A model generated the notes under the pieces. The model saw only the letters and a program-made list of their open reading frames with translations. It searched no databases and was not told the DNA's origin. 64,000 nt of DNA, from contig NZ_FZNS01000004.1 in NCBI RefSeq assembly GCF_900188255.1, positions 1 to 64,000 on the forward strand, given 5' to 3'. Numbering within the stretch: position 1 is the first letter of the stretch; every line of letters starts with the position of its first letter. The DNA comes from Hymenobacter mucosus. GTDB lineage: Bacteria; Bacteroidota; Bacteroidia; Cytophagales; Hymenobacteraceae. The position numbers and the translations under genes were made by a program. Positions 53,164 through 61,857 of the stretch are shown here, piece by piece.

Positions 53164-54264
53164 ATGCCTGAGTTTACCATTGGAATAGAAGAGGAGTTTC
53201 AGACCATCGACCCCGTAACCCGGGACCTTCGCTCCCACATGTCGGAAATTGTGGAGGGCGGTAAAGTGGTACTGCAGGAGCAGGTGAAGGCCGAAATGCA
53301 CCAGTCGGTGGTAGAGGTCGGCACCGTTATTTGTCGCAACATTCAGGAAGCCCGCGAGCAGGTAACCTACCTGCGCAAAATGGTTATTGACTTGGCGGCG
53401 AAAGCAGGGCTACGCATTGCAGCGGCCGGCACGCATCCGTTTTCGCGGTGGCAAGACCAACCTATCACGCCCGATGCACGCTACGACAAGATTGTAGAGG
53501 AACTGCAGGAAGCGGCGCGCTCCAACCTAGTGTTTGGTATGCACGTGCACATCGGCCTTGAAAACCGGGAGCTAGGCGTGTACGTGATGAATACGCTGCG
53601 CTATTTCCTACCCCACATCTTCGCGCTTAGCACCAACTCTCCGTTCTGGGAGGGCCGCGAAACTGGCTACAAATCATTCAGAACCAAGGTTTTCGAGCGT
53701 TTTCCGCGCACGGGCATTCCCGATTACTTTGGCAGCGCCAGCGAGTATGATGAGTACATAGCGCTACTCGTAAAGACGGGCTGCATTGACAATGGCAAGA
53801 AAATCTGGTGGGACCTACGGCTGCACCCGTTCTTCGATACCATTGAGTACCGCATCTGCGACATGCCCCTGCGGGTGGATGAAACCGTAGCGCTGGCCGC
53901 CGTGATGCAGGCCGTAGTAGCCAAAATCTACAAGCTTAAGACGCAAAACCTCAACTTCCGCCTCTACCGTAAGGCCCTCATTAATGAGAACAAGTGGCGC
54001 GCTGCCCGCTATGGTCTTGATGGCAAGCTCATTGACTTTGGCAAGGAAACGGAGGTACCCACCCGGGAACTGATTATGGAGCTGCTGGAATTTGTGGATG
54101 ATGTGCTGGATGAGCTGGGAAGCCGCAAGGAAGTAGAGTACATCCTGCAAATGATGGAAATGGGCACCGGGGCCGACCGCCAACTGAAGGTGTTTCGGGA
54201 GACTAATGACCTAAAGAAGGTGGTTGATTTCATTATGGCAGAAACCAGTTACGGACTGATTTAG
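53164..54264 (+). CDS. Carboxylate-amine ligase, GCS2/YbdK family
   Basis: 366 residues, the family length. Glutamate-cysteine-ligase-type 2 fold: FTIGIEEEFQTIDPVTRDL at the N-terminus (Glu metal/ATP ligands), VVEVGTVICRN near 49, GMHVHIGLENRE near 126 and LRLHPFFDTIEYRICDMP near 219, plus KWRAARYGLDGKL. YbdK in E. coli has weak gamma-glutamylcysteine ligase activity; true substrates of this branch are unsettled. Here it sits between an ATP-grasp ligase and a glutamine amidotransferase, 106 and 134 bp apart, in one direction, as in predicted amidoligase clusters. Confidence 0.92.
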   Translation: MPEFTIGIEEEFQTIDPVTRDLRSHMSEIVEGGKVVLQEQVKAEMHQSVVEVGTVICRNIQEAREQVTYLRKMVIDLAAKAGLRIAAAGTHPFSRWQDQPITPDARYDKIVEELQEAARSNLVFGMHVHIGLENRELGVYVMNTLRYFLPHIFALSTNSPFWEGRETGYKSFRTKVFERFPRTGIPDYFGSASEYDEYIALLVKTGCIDNGKKIWWDLRLHPFFDTIEYRICDMPLRVDETVALAAVMQAVVAKIYKLKTQNLNFRLYRKALINENKWRAARYGLDGKLIDFGKETEVPTRELIMELLEFVDDVLDELGSRKEVEYILQMMEMGTGADRQLKVFRETNDLKKVVDFIMAETSYGLI

Positions 54265-54278
54265 TATTTTTGTCGGTG

Positions 54279-54306
54279 AACTCCGGCGGCCGCGCCGGAG
54301 TTTTCT
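54279..54306 (+). terminator. Hairpin after the YbdK-type gene
   Basis: AACTCCGGCG / CGCCGGAGTT with TTTTCT. It may attenuate rather than end transcription into the amidotransferase gene. Confidence 0.5.
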
Positions 54307-54398
54307 ATTTTTTCGGCTGCTCTCTGCTTTGGAATTTGCACCCCAAGCAGAAGCAGCTTTCACGTTGAGTACAGGACTCACGAGATTGAACCGACACT

Positions 54399-55235
54399 AT
54401 GAAGCCTCTAAAAATTGCAATTCTAGACATGTACAACGACGCCCCCAACGAGGGTATGCGCTGTATTCTCCAACTTGTTCGGCAAGCCCAACTTTCCAGT
54501 CCAATTGCATTATCCTATCAGGTATTTAATGTACGCGCCAAGACGGAGCTACCTGGCCTAGAGCACGACATCTACATTTCCAGCGGTGGCCCCGGCAGCC
54601 CACTACCAACGGATGAATCCTGGGAAGAACCCTATTTCAAGCTAATCGACGACTTGCTGGCTTGGAACCGCACGGAGGAACGCAAGAAGTATGTGTTTCT
54701 CATTTGTCACTCCTTTCAGCTAGTTAGCCGGCACTTGGGCGTGGGTATGCTGAGCAAGCGAAAGTCCACGTCATTTGGTATTTTTCCGATGCACATGACG
54801 GCAGCGGCCCAGGCTGATCCGCTCCTACATACCCTCCCCGACCCCTTCTACGCCGTCGATTCGCGCGACTACCAGCTTACCCAGCCCAACATGGAGCGAC
54901 TAACTGAGTTGGGCGTGGATATTTTGGTGATGGAAAAAGACCGCCCCCATATACCCCTGGAGCGTGCCCTGATGGCGCTGCGCTTCACTGAGGAAATATT
55001 CGGGACCCAGTTTCACCCCGAGGCCGACCGCGAAGGTATGCTGCACCACTTCCGCACCGACGCCAAGCGCGAACAAATCATCGAAGCGCATGGCGCGGCA
55101 AAGTATGAGGATATGGTGCGCCTGCTGGAAGACCCCAACGCCATTGCTCTCACGGAGGCAGCCATTATTCCGCGCTTTCTGCAGCAAGCCATAGCGGCCC
55201 TCGCAGTGGAAGTGCCGCTGGCACAGTCTCGCTAG
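54399..55235 (+). CDS. Class I glutamine amidotransferase
   Basis: 278 residues of the GATase-1 fold. Nucleophile Cys103 in FLICHSFQL; catalytic His/Glu in FGTQFHPEAD near 208. SGGPGSP near 62 forms the oxyanion loop. No synthase domain is fused, so it would supply ammonia to a partner or hydrolyse an amide. It lies directly after the GCS2-type ligase and before the second ATP-grasp-like protein. A role in gamma-glutamyl removal or ammonia channelling in the same pathway is inferred. It resembles GMP-synthase-like GATases. Confidence 0.9.
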   Translation: MKPLKIAILDMYNDAPNEGMRCILQLVRQAQLSSPIALSYQVFNVRAKTELPGLEHDIYISSGGPGSPLPTDESWEEPYFKLIDDLLAWNRTEERKKYVFLICHSFQLVSRHLGVGMLSKRKSTSFGIFPMHMTAAAQADPLLHTLPDPFYAVDSRDYQLTQPNMERLTELGVDILVMEKDRPHIPLERALMALRFTEEIFGTQFHPEADREGMLHHFRTDAKREQIIEAHGAAKYEDMVRLLEDPNAIALTEAAIIPRFLQQAIAALAVEVPLAQSR

Positions 55236-55239
55236 TAAG

Positions 55240-55268
55240 AAAGGCGAACCATACGGTTCGCCTTTTTT
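55240..55268 (+). terminator. Terminator after the amidotransferase gene
   Basis: AAAGGCGAACC / GGTTCGCCTTTTTT, strong stem and T tract. Confidence 0.75.
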
Positions 55269-55334
55269 CGTTTTGGGGCGTAGATTCTGTATTCTGCGTG
55301 GCTGCTTGTCCCTTGTGTTACTCTTCTTCCCCGT

Positions 55335-56522
55335 ATGATTCCCGAAATCCGCTCCCGCTATAACGATGCTTTCACGCCCGAACGCTACCAGGAGCTGCTG
55401 GGCACCATTGAACAGCAACTGCCCAATCAGCTGGAATTCCGCTTGGCCGAAACGCCCATTTTTGTGCCGGCCGCCCTACGCGAAAAACTAGTCCAAGCCG
55501 GCGAAAGCATTATTGACGTGCTAACGGCCCCAGACTTTAAGGACCGTACGGAACACGCCGTACCACCCGCGCTACGCGTACCCAACGAAAATGCTCATAC
55601 TACCTTTCTGGCCATTGACTACGCCGTGTGCCGCAATGCTGCCGGCGAGCTAGAGCCTCAACTAATCGAGCTGCAAGGCTTTCCCTCACTGTACGCGTTT
55701 CAGGACTACCTGCCGGAGGTGTACCGCGCCCACTTTCCCATCACCGACGCTATTTCTCACCTGTTTACTGTTCCTGACTCCCAGAGCTACCGGGCCTTCC
55801 TGCGCGACGTAATTGTGGGTGATGAGGACCCGGAGCAGGTAATTTTGCTGGAGCTATTCCCGCAGAAACAGAAAACCCGCGTCGATTTTGCGCTGACCAA
55901 GCGCTACCTGGGCGTAGAGCCCGTGTGCCTTACCGATGTGCGCAAAGACGGCCGCCAACTGTATTATGAGCGAGATGGCCGTCGCATTCCCATCAAGCGC
56001 ATTTACAACCGGGTCATTTTTGATGAGCTGGCCCGCTACCCCGACTTGCACACGGAATTTAAATTTACGGACGACGTGGACGTAGAATGGGCAGGCCACC
56101 CCAACTGGTTTTTCCGCATCAGCAAATACACGCTGCCCCTGCTCCACAGCCCCTACATCCCAACTAGTTACTACCTCGACCAGCTTACTACCTACCCCAC
56201 CGACTTGGAGAACTATGTGCTTAAGCCCTTGTTTTCTTTTGCTGGCAGTGGCGTGAAGCTGGATGTAACGGCCGCCGAGCTAGATGCCATTTCAGACAAA
56301 GCCAACTACTTGCTGCAACGCAAAGTGCAGTACGAGCCAGTAGTGCAGTCGCCGGATGGACTAGTGAAGTGTGAAATTCGGATGCTATACGCCTGGCGCG
56401 ACGCCGACCCGCGCCCGACCTTGCTTACCAACTTAGGTCGCCTCAGCCGGGGTGCCATGATTGGGGTAGACTTCAACAAAAACAAGGATTGGGTTGGGGG
56501 CACGGTCTGCCTGATGGAGTAA
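55335..56522 (+). CDS. Divergent ATP-grasp-like protein
   Basis: 395 residues. A distant ATP-grasp core is suggested by NYVLKPLFSFAGSGVKL near 296 (Lys and the GSG glycine loop) and KCEIRMLYAW with basic/acidic residues near 348. Earlier segments (AIDYAVCRNAAGELEPQLIELQGFPSLYAFQDYLPE) and RIYNRVIFDEL resemble glutathionylspermidine-synthase-type, possibly circularly permuted, ATP-grasp. Family identification is by pattern only. Position: last gene of the cluster, 99 bp after the amidotransferase. Predicted to be another amide-forming ligase. Confidence 0.7.
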   Translation: MIPEIRSRYNDAFTPERYQELLGTIEQQLPNQLEFRLAETPIFVPAALREKLVQAGESIIDVLTAPDFKDRTEHAVPPALRVPNENAHTTFLAIDYAVCRNAAGELEPQLIELQGFPSLYAFQDYLPEVYRAHFPITDAISHLFTVPDSQSYRAFLRDVIVGDEDPEQVILLELFPQKQKTRVDFALTKRYLGVEPVCLTDVRKDGRQLYYERDGRRIPIKRIYNRVIFDELARYPDLHTEFKFTDDVDVEWAGHPNWFFRISKYTLPLLHSPYIPTSYYLDQLTTYPTDLENYVLKPLFSFAGSGVKLDVTAAELDAISDKANYLLQRKVQYEPVVQSPDGLVKCEIRMLYAWRDADPRPTLLTNLGRLSRGAMIGVDFNKNKDWVGGTVCLME

Positions 56523-56728
56523 AAAGCACTTGGTCCACCGGTTAGTTGTGGCTACTTACGAAGGAAGCACAAAGAACAAATGTGGGTATATGGAAACACC
56601 AAAACCGTTAGGCGTTTACTGGAGACCTGTTCTAAGCTAGATTTCCTTGGCGCTTCGGCATGTGTGCTGCCGAGCAACACCCAGCGGCTTTCGAGCGTAC
56701 ACGTGGCACATTCCAACCCCTACGTACT

Positions 56729-57256
56729 ATGTCTTCTCTCATCGAAAAAGGCGTTTCCATTTCCAAAAACGCCCTGTTCAGTGTCTTCCTAAACCGCGCT
56801 GGCAAACTTCTCGGCCGCCCATTCAAGGTGGTCATGGTACTGAACGAAGTTGCTAACAAGCTAGCCAGCAAGGACAGCGGCGACAATAAGTTCAAGCAAC
56901 TGTTTGACGTGGCCTTCACCGTAGTGCGCCTGGTGCGCAACTATATCAGCGGCAACTACCGCGAAATCGAAACCGGCACTATCGTATCGGCGCTGGGCGT
57001 GCTGCTTTACACCCTTTCGCCCGTAGATTTGGTACCCGACTTCATTCCCGTGGTTGGCTTCCTTGATGACCTGGCTTTGTTAAGCTGGTTTGTGGAGAAG
57101 TTCCAGGGTGAAATAGTGCGGTTCCGGGAGTGGGAGCAAACCCACGCCGAAGACAAAACCGACGATATTCCGGCCGCTAGTGGTCAGCCCGTTTACGCTG
57201 CTTCTAACACCAATACCGAAAACGCTCCCGCCGTGGCTGAAATGGGTCACTCCTAA
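56729..57256 (+). CDS. DUF1232 (YkvA-like) protein
   Basis: 175 residues starting at MSSLIEKGVSISKNAL; an ATG 23 codons upstream is rejected. The DUF1232 core is LGVLLYTLSPVDLVPDFIPVVGFLDDLALLSW near 91-122, which forms two hydrophobic helices with the SP-DLVPDFIP motif. The N-terminal half is helical; the C-terminal tail is acidic and Pro/Thr/Asn-rich. A probable membrane-associated protein of unknown function. Confidence 0.85.
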   Translation: MSSLIEKGVSISKNALFSVFLNRAGKLLGRPFKVVMVLNEVANKLASKDSGDNKFKQLFDVAFTVVRLVRNYISGNYREIETGTIVSALGVLLYTLSPVDLVPDFIPVVGFLDDLALLSWFVEKFQGEIVRFREWEQTHAEDKTDDIPAASGQPVYAASNTNTENAPAVAEMGHS

Positions 57257-57303
57257 TCTGAGCTTTTTTCTTGGTAGCACGCACTGCTTGCTCCTGCTAC
57301 TTC

Positions 57304-57333
57304 AGCGCCCGGCCCTACCAGCCGGGCGCTTTT
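57304..57333 (+). terminator. Terminator after the DUF1232 gene
   Basis: AGCGCCCGG / CCGGGCGCT stem then TTTTG. Confidence 0.7.
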
Positions 57334-57367
57334 GTTGGTAAGCCGGCGGCAAAAGCAGCCAGCACCG

Positions 57368-57375
57368 TATTTTTG
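57368..57375 (+). promoter_or_regulatory. -7 box (TATTTTTG) of the S46 peptidase gene
   Basis: TAnnTTTG match 50 bp before the ATG. Confidence 0.4.
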
Positions 57376-57425
57376 CGTCTTCTTTTCCTTGCTGACCACC
57401 CAACAGCACCTTTCAGTACGCGTCT

Positions 57426-59678
57426 ATGAATGTACGTTCCAGGCTGGCTTTGCTGGCTCTCACCCTCCTCTCGGTTCTGCCCCAGGCCCGCGCCGATGAA
57501 GGCATGTGGCTTCCCTTGCTGCTTAAGCAGCTGAATGAAGCCGACATGCAGAAAAAAGGCCTTAAGCTCACCGCCGAACAGATTTACTCAGTCAATCAGG
57601 GCAGCCTGAAGGATGCAGTAGTGCAGTTTGGCGGCGGCTGCACCGGCGAAATCATTTCTGATCAGGGCTTGCTGCTCACCAACCACCACTGTGGTTACAG
57701 CCAAATTCAGAGCCACTCTTCTGTTGAGAACGACTACCTCACCAAGGGGTATTGGGCCATGAGCCGCGACCAGGAGCTGCCCAACCAGGGCCTCACGGCT
57801 ACGTTCATTGTGCGCATGGAAGATGTAACGGGGCAGGTATTGGCGGGCGTGCCCACTACCAATATTCTGGAAGCCGAGCGCGAAAAGCTGGTGCTGGCCA
57901 ACAGCCAGCGCGTGGCGCAGGCGGCCGTGCAAGGCACGCACTACCAAGCCTTTGTGCGCCCCATGTTCAATGGCAACGAGTACTATATGTTTGTCACGGA
58001 GGTATTCCAGGATGTGCGCTTGGTAGGTGCGCCGCCGAGCAGCATTGGCAAGTTCGGGGGTGATACCGATAACTGGGCCTGGCCCCGCCATACCGGCGAC
58101 TTTAGCATTTTCCGCATCTACGCTGGCCCCGATAATAAGCCAGCCCCTTACTCCGCGGCCAATAAGCCCTTTAAGCCCCGCCATCACCTACCCATTTCCT
58201 TGGCTGGCGTACAACCCGGCGACTTCACTTTGGTATTTGGGTTTCCGGGTCGCACCAACGAGTACCTCACTAGCTGGGGCGTTGATGAAACTTACTCCCT
58301 TTCTAATCCGGCCAAGATTAAAGTGCGCGATGCCAAGCTGCGCATTTTGGATGCCGATATGAAGGCCTCTGATAAGGTGCGCATTCAATACGCTGCCAAG
58401 TACGCCAGCATTGCTAACTACTGGAAAAAATGGATTGGTGAAACCCGCGGCCTCAAAAAGCTCGATGCCGTCCGGGTAAAGCAACAACAGGAAGTGCAGT
58501 TTCAGAAGTGGGCCGAAAGTGGCGATGAGGCCCGCCGTGCGGCGTACGCCGGCTTACTCACCCAGCTCCAGAAAAACTACACTGCGGCCCGCGACTACAC
58601 GCTGGCCCGCGACTACGTAAGCGAAGCCGCCCTAGGCGTGGAACTGGTAAGCTACGCGAATAGCCTGGCCTCTCTAGTGGATATGGCTGACAACAAAGCT
58701 ACTCCCGCTGAACTGGCCGCCGCCACCGAGAAGGCCATGAAGGGCTCCGTGGGCTTCTTCCGCAACTACAACGCCCCCACCGACCAGAAAGTGGCGGCGG
58801 CTTTACTCCCGCTCTATGCTTCGGGCACTCCTGCTGCCCTCCTCCCCGCCTACGTCAAGAACCTGCAGAAGCAATATGCTACTACCGGCTGGGCTGCCTA
58901 CGCAGCTCAGCTCTACGGCAAGTCACGCCTGACGTCCCAAGAGTCGGCCTTTGCGGTGCTGGATGAGGTAGCCAAGGGCAACGTGCAGGCCCTGCGCCAA
59001 GACCCAGCCCTCCAACTTGCCCAAGCCATTGTGAGCACCTACCGCCAGCAGGTGCTCCCTACCTACAATGCGGCTACCGACAACATTGCCCTGCTGCAGC
59101 GCACCTATATGGCCGGCTTGCGGCAGCAGCAAACCGACCGCAAATTCTATCCCGATGCCAACCTGACCCTGCGTGTAGCCTACGGCCAGGTAGCTGGCTA
59201 CGAGCCCGCCGACGGAACCAAATACGACTTCTACACTACCCTCGACGGTATTATGGAGAAGGCTGATCCTACCAACCCCGACTTTGAAGTGTCCGCCCGC
59301 CTCGCCGAGTTGTACCAAGCCAAAGACTACGGTCCCTATGCTTACAAAGGCAGCGTGCCCGTCGCCTTTATTGCTACAAACCACACCACCGGCGGCAACT
59401 CCGGTTCACCAGTTATTAATGGGCGCGGCGAACTGATCGGCACCAATTTCGACCGCAACTGGGAAGGCACCATGAGTGACATCATGTTCGACCCCGACCG
59501 GGTGCGCAACATTACCCTTGATGTGCGCTACATGCTCTTTGTAGTGGATAAGTATGCCGGCGCTGGCCATTTGGTAAAGGAGATGACTCTAGTAGGTGGA
59601 CCAAACGACGCGAACCCAGCCAGCAAGAAAATGGAGAAATTGAAAGTAAAGCGCAAGCCGGTTAAGGAGAAAGCATAG
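57426..59678 (+). CDS. S46 family dipeptidyl-peptidase, probably DPP11 (Asp/Glu-specific)
   Basis: 750 residues with a signal peptide (cleaved near residue 23, ARA-D). Chymotrypsin-like triad of the S46 family: His in TNHHCGY near 88, Asp in TDNWAWPRHTGD near 214-220 and Ser659 in TTGGNSGSPVINGRGE. The specificity residue, 18 after the catalytic serine, is Arg677 (NFDRNWEG), matching the Arg that gives DPP11 its preference for Asp/Glu at P1; DPP7 has Gly there. It releases dipeptides from the N-terminus of peptides in the periplasm. It ends in KPVKEKA. Confidence 0.92.
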   Translation: MNVRSRLALLALTLLSVLPQARADEGMWLPLLLKQLNEADMQKKGLKLTAEQIYSVNQGSLKDAVVQFGGGCTGEIISDQGLLLTNHHCGYSQIQSHSSVENDYLTKGYWAMSRDQELPNQGLTATFIVRMEDVTGQVLAGVPTTNILEAEREKLVLANSQRVAQAAVQGTHYQAFVRPMFNGNEYYMFVTEVFQDVRLVGAPPSSIGKFGGDTDNWAWPRHTGDFSIFRIYAGPDNKPAPYSAANKPFKPRHHLPISLAGVQPGDFTLVFGFPGRTNEYLTSWGVDETYSLSNPAKIKVRDAKLRILDADMKASDKVRIQYAAKYASIANYWKKWIGETRGLKKLDAVRVKQQQEVQFQKWAESGDEARRAAYAGLLTQLQKNYTAARDYTLARDYVSEAALGVELVSYANSLASLVDMADNKATPAELAAATEKAMKGSVGFFRNYNAPTDQKVAAALLPLYASGTPAALLPAYVKNLQKQYATTGWAAYAAQLYGKSRLTSQESAFAVLDEVAKGNVQALRQDPALQLAQAIVSTYRQQVLPTYNAATDNIALLQRTYMAGLRQQQTDRKFYPDANLTLRVAYGQVAGYEPADGTKYDFYTTLDGIMEKADPTNPDFEVSARLAELYQAKDYGPYAYKGSVPVAFIATNHTTGGNSGSPVINGRGELIGTNFDRNWEGTMSDIMFDPDRVRNITLDVRYMLFVVDKYAGAGHLVKEMTLVGGPNDANPASKKMEKLKVKRKPVKEKA

Positions 59679-59705
59679 CCTAGCACGCGCTTCTTTTTTG
59701 TTTAG

Positions 59706-59740
59706 AAAAAGCACCGCTTCTTCTGGAGGCGGTGCTTTTT
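59706..59740 (+). terminator. Terminator after the S46 peptidase gene
   Basis: AAAAAGCACCGC / GCGGTGCTTTTT stem with a short loop. Confidence 0.75.
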
Positions 59741-59755
59741 GCGTAGGTTGGGGAC

Positions 59756-60448
59756 ATGGAGTTCAGTCGAGACTTTTTCTATCAGCTCCGCGACGTAGCA
59801 GCGCTGACCAACGGGAGCCGCACCCATCTGCGCTACTCCAAATCGGCACTGGAACTCCAGTATGAGTATCATACTAAAAAAGCCGTGAAAATCAGCCTAC
59901 GCGAGCGGCTGCTGCTGCCGATGGTTCTTGTTGTTTTTGCGGTCCTTGCCTCCCAACTAACGTGGGCCGATACCGGCTTTGTAACGTGGTGTATTGGAAT
60001 AGCTATCGTCTACACATTGGGAGCTTTTCGGAGCACGGTCCATCATTTTCTACCTGCCGGGGTAATAAACGTAACCTATGAAGCAGGTGGCGCCGCATTT
60101 CACTTTGAAACGGTGGTTCCCTTGGATGGACCGCCTCCGTCCATTGGGCCTATGCTCGCGCTGGCTGATATCCAGGCCGTGCGCGTCCGAACCATTTCCG
60201 ACGGGGGCGAACATGACCCAGTGTATGGCGTTGTGGATATCCGTCGTGCCGTTACCGACCCCTGGGTGCTATTTGCGGAGTTGCCTACTCCAGCGGCCGC
60301 CTGGGAGCTAGAGCGCGCCCTTGTCCAGTTGGTGGGCCCTCTTGCTACTATTCCCAACACTAGTGCCGCGGCGTGGCTTGGTAAAGCTAGCCGCGTTGTT
60401 GCGCGCATCTATCAGCAGCTTCCTCATGTTAGAGTTCGTTTCCGCTAA
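59756..60448 (+). CDS. Hypothetical membrane protein
   Basis: 230 residues. A basic N-terminus (1-48), two hydrophobic segments (LLLPMVLVVFAVLASQLTWAD and FVTWCIGIAIVYTLGAF, about 51-92), then a soluble C-terminal part with beta-like pieces (HFETVVPLDGPPP, DPVYGVVDIRRAV). It could be a PH-like or sensor-type membrane protein, but no family is recognised. Its end overlaps the amidohydrolase start by 23 bp, so the two are translationally linked. Confidence 0.6.
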   Translation: MEFSRDFFYQLRDVAALTNGSRTHLRYSKSALELQYEYHTKKAVKISLRERLLLPMVLVVFAVLASQLTWADTGFVTWCIGIAIVYTLGAFRSTVHHFLPAGVINVTYEAGGAAFHFETVVPLDGPPPSIGPMLALADIQAVRVRTISDGGEHDPVYGVVDIRRAVTDPWVLFAELPTPAAAWELERALVQLVGPLATIPNTSAAAWLGKASRVVARIYQQLPHVRVRFR

Positions 60449-61733
60449 ATTTCTTCGGCGGCGTGTGGCCTCCTTCTTGCTCCTTGCAGGAACAGGACCA
60501 TTATCCGTTTTGGCTCAGAATGCTCCCGCGGCTTCTACCGCATTACTGCTCCGCCCTGCCGCCGTGTTCGACGGGGAAACGCTGCACCAGGGCTGGGGCG
60601 TGTTGGTGGAGGGCGACAAAATTAAGGCGGCAGGACCGGCGGGGCAGTTAGCCGTTCCCGCTGGTGCCCGTACGCTGGAACTACCGGGCCTCACACTGCT
60701 GCCAGGGCTTATTGAGGGGCATTCTCACCTGCTGCTTCACCCGTACAACGAAGCTAGCTGGAACGACCAAGTACTACTAGAGTCGCAGGCTATGCGGGTG
60801 GCACGGGCTACCGCTCATGCCCGCGCTACTCTGGAAGCCGGTTTCACAACTGCCCGCGACCTAGGCACAGAAGGCGCCGATTACGCCGACGTAGGCCTGA
60901 AGCAAGCCATCGACCACGGTATTATTCCGGGGCCTCGCCTCTTGGTGGCTACCCGCGCCTTAGTGGCTACCGGAAGTTATGGACCCAAGCTGTCTGTGGA
61001 TGTAGACGTGCCCCAGGGCGCTCAGGAAGCCGATGGCACCGATGGCATCATCCGGGCCGTGCGGGAGCCGATTGGCAAAGGTGCCGACATCATCAAAGTG
61101 TACGCCGACTACCGCTGGGGCGCCAATGAGCCCAGCCGTCCCACATTTTCACAGGAAGAACTAACCCTTATTGTGCAAACGGCCCGCAGCGCAGGCCGCC
61201 CGGTAGTGGCCCACGCCAGCACGCCGGAGGGCATGCGCCGGGCTACCCTCGCCGGCGTCCAAACCATTGAGCACGGCGACGCGGGCACGTCGGAAGTGTT
61301 CAAGCTGATGAAGCAGCGGGGCGTGGCCCTCTGCCCTACCGTGGCGGCTGGCGATGCTACCTCCCAGTACCGCGGCTGGCGCAAAGGCCAGGACCCCGAG
61401 CCCGAGCGTATTCGGCAGAAGCATGTGAGCATGAAAGCGGCCTTGCAAAGTGGGGTAGATGTGGCGGTAGGCGGTGACGTTGGCGTGTTTACTCACGGCG
61501 ACAACTTGCGCGAGGCGGAGCAGCTAGTACAGGACTATGGCCTTCCAACGCTGCAAGTCCTGCGAGGCCTTACCAGTACCAATGCCCGCATTTTTCAACT
61601 ACTCGATCGAGGCCGCGTTCAGCCGGGCTTACTCGCCGACCTCGTGGCCGTGGCCGGCGACCCCACCCAAGACATCAAGGCACTACGCCAGGTCCGGCTG
61701 GTAGTAAAAGGGGGTGTAGTTATTAAGCAGTAG
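60426..61733 (+). CDS. Amidohydrolase family protein, secreted
   Basis: 435 residues starting at MLEFVSAKFLRRRVASF, a basic-plus-hydrophobic signal; a longer frame is rejected. Metal-binding TIM-barrel hydrolase: GLIEGHSHLL (HxH) near 91, a Lys in GADIIKVYADY near 222, VVAHAS near 259, TIEHGD near 280 and the catalytic Asp in VAVGGDVGVF near 345. Close to Xaa-Pro dipeptidase/imidazolonepropionase-like amidohydrolases, common exported peptide hydrolases in Bacteroidota. It starts inside the upstream hypothetical gene, so both may work together at the envelope. Confidence 0.9.
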   Translation: MLEFVSAKFLRRRVASFLLLAGTGPLSVLAQNAPAASTALLLRPAAVFDGETLHQGWGVLVEGDKIKAAGPAGQLAVPAGARTLELPGLTLLPGLIEGHSHLLLHPYNEASWNDQVLLESQAMRVARATAHARATLEAGFTTARDLGTEGADYADVGLKQAIDHGIIPGPRLLVATRALVATGSYGPKLSVDVDVPQGAQEADGTDGIIRAVREPIGKGADIIKVYADYRWGANEPSRPTFSQEELTLIVQTARSAGRPVVAHASTPEGMRRATLAGVQTIEHGDAGTSEVFKLMKQRGVALCPTVAAGDATSQYRGWRKGQDPEPERIRQKHVSMKAALQSGVDVAVGGDVGVFTHGDNLREAEQLVQDYGLPTLQVLRGLTSTNARIFQLLDRGRVQPGLLADLVAVAGDPTQDIKALRQVRLVVKGGVVIKQ

Positions 61734-61750
61734 CCGCATATAGCACGTCA

Positions 61751-61817
61751 TTCTAACCCAAGTGCGGAACCTGAATGCCCTAAAAAGGCCAACTCGGGTT
61801 CCGCACTTGGGTTAGAA
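61751..61817. terminator. Long inverted repeat between convergent genes
   Basis: Perfect 21-bp arms (TTCTAACCCAAGTGCGGAACC and complement) with a 25-nt loop, T/A ends, between the amidohydrolase and glycosyltransferase genes. A CGTCATTCT start recalls the 7261 repeat. Confidence 0.65.
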
Positions 61818-61857
61818 AAAAGTGAAGTAGCACTTAAGTGTAGGTGTGGGCAAAACT

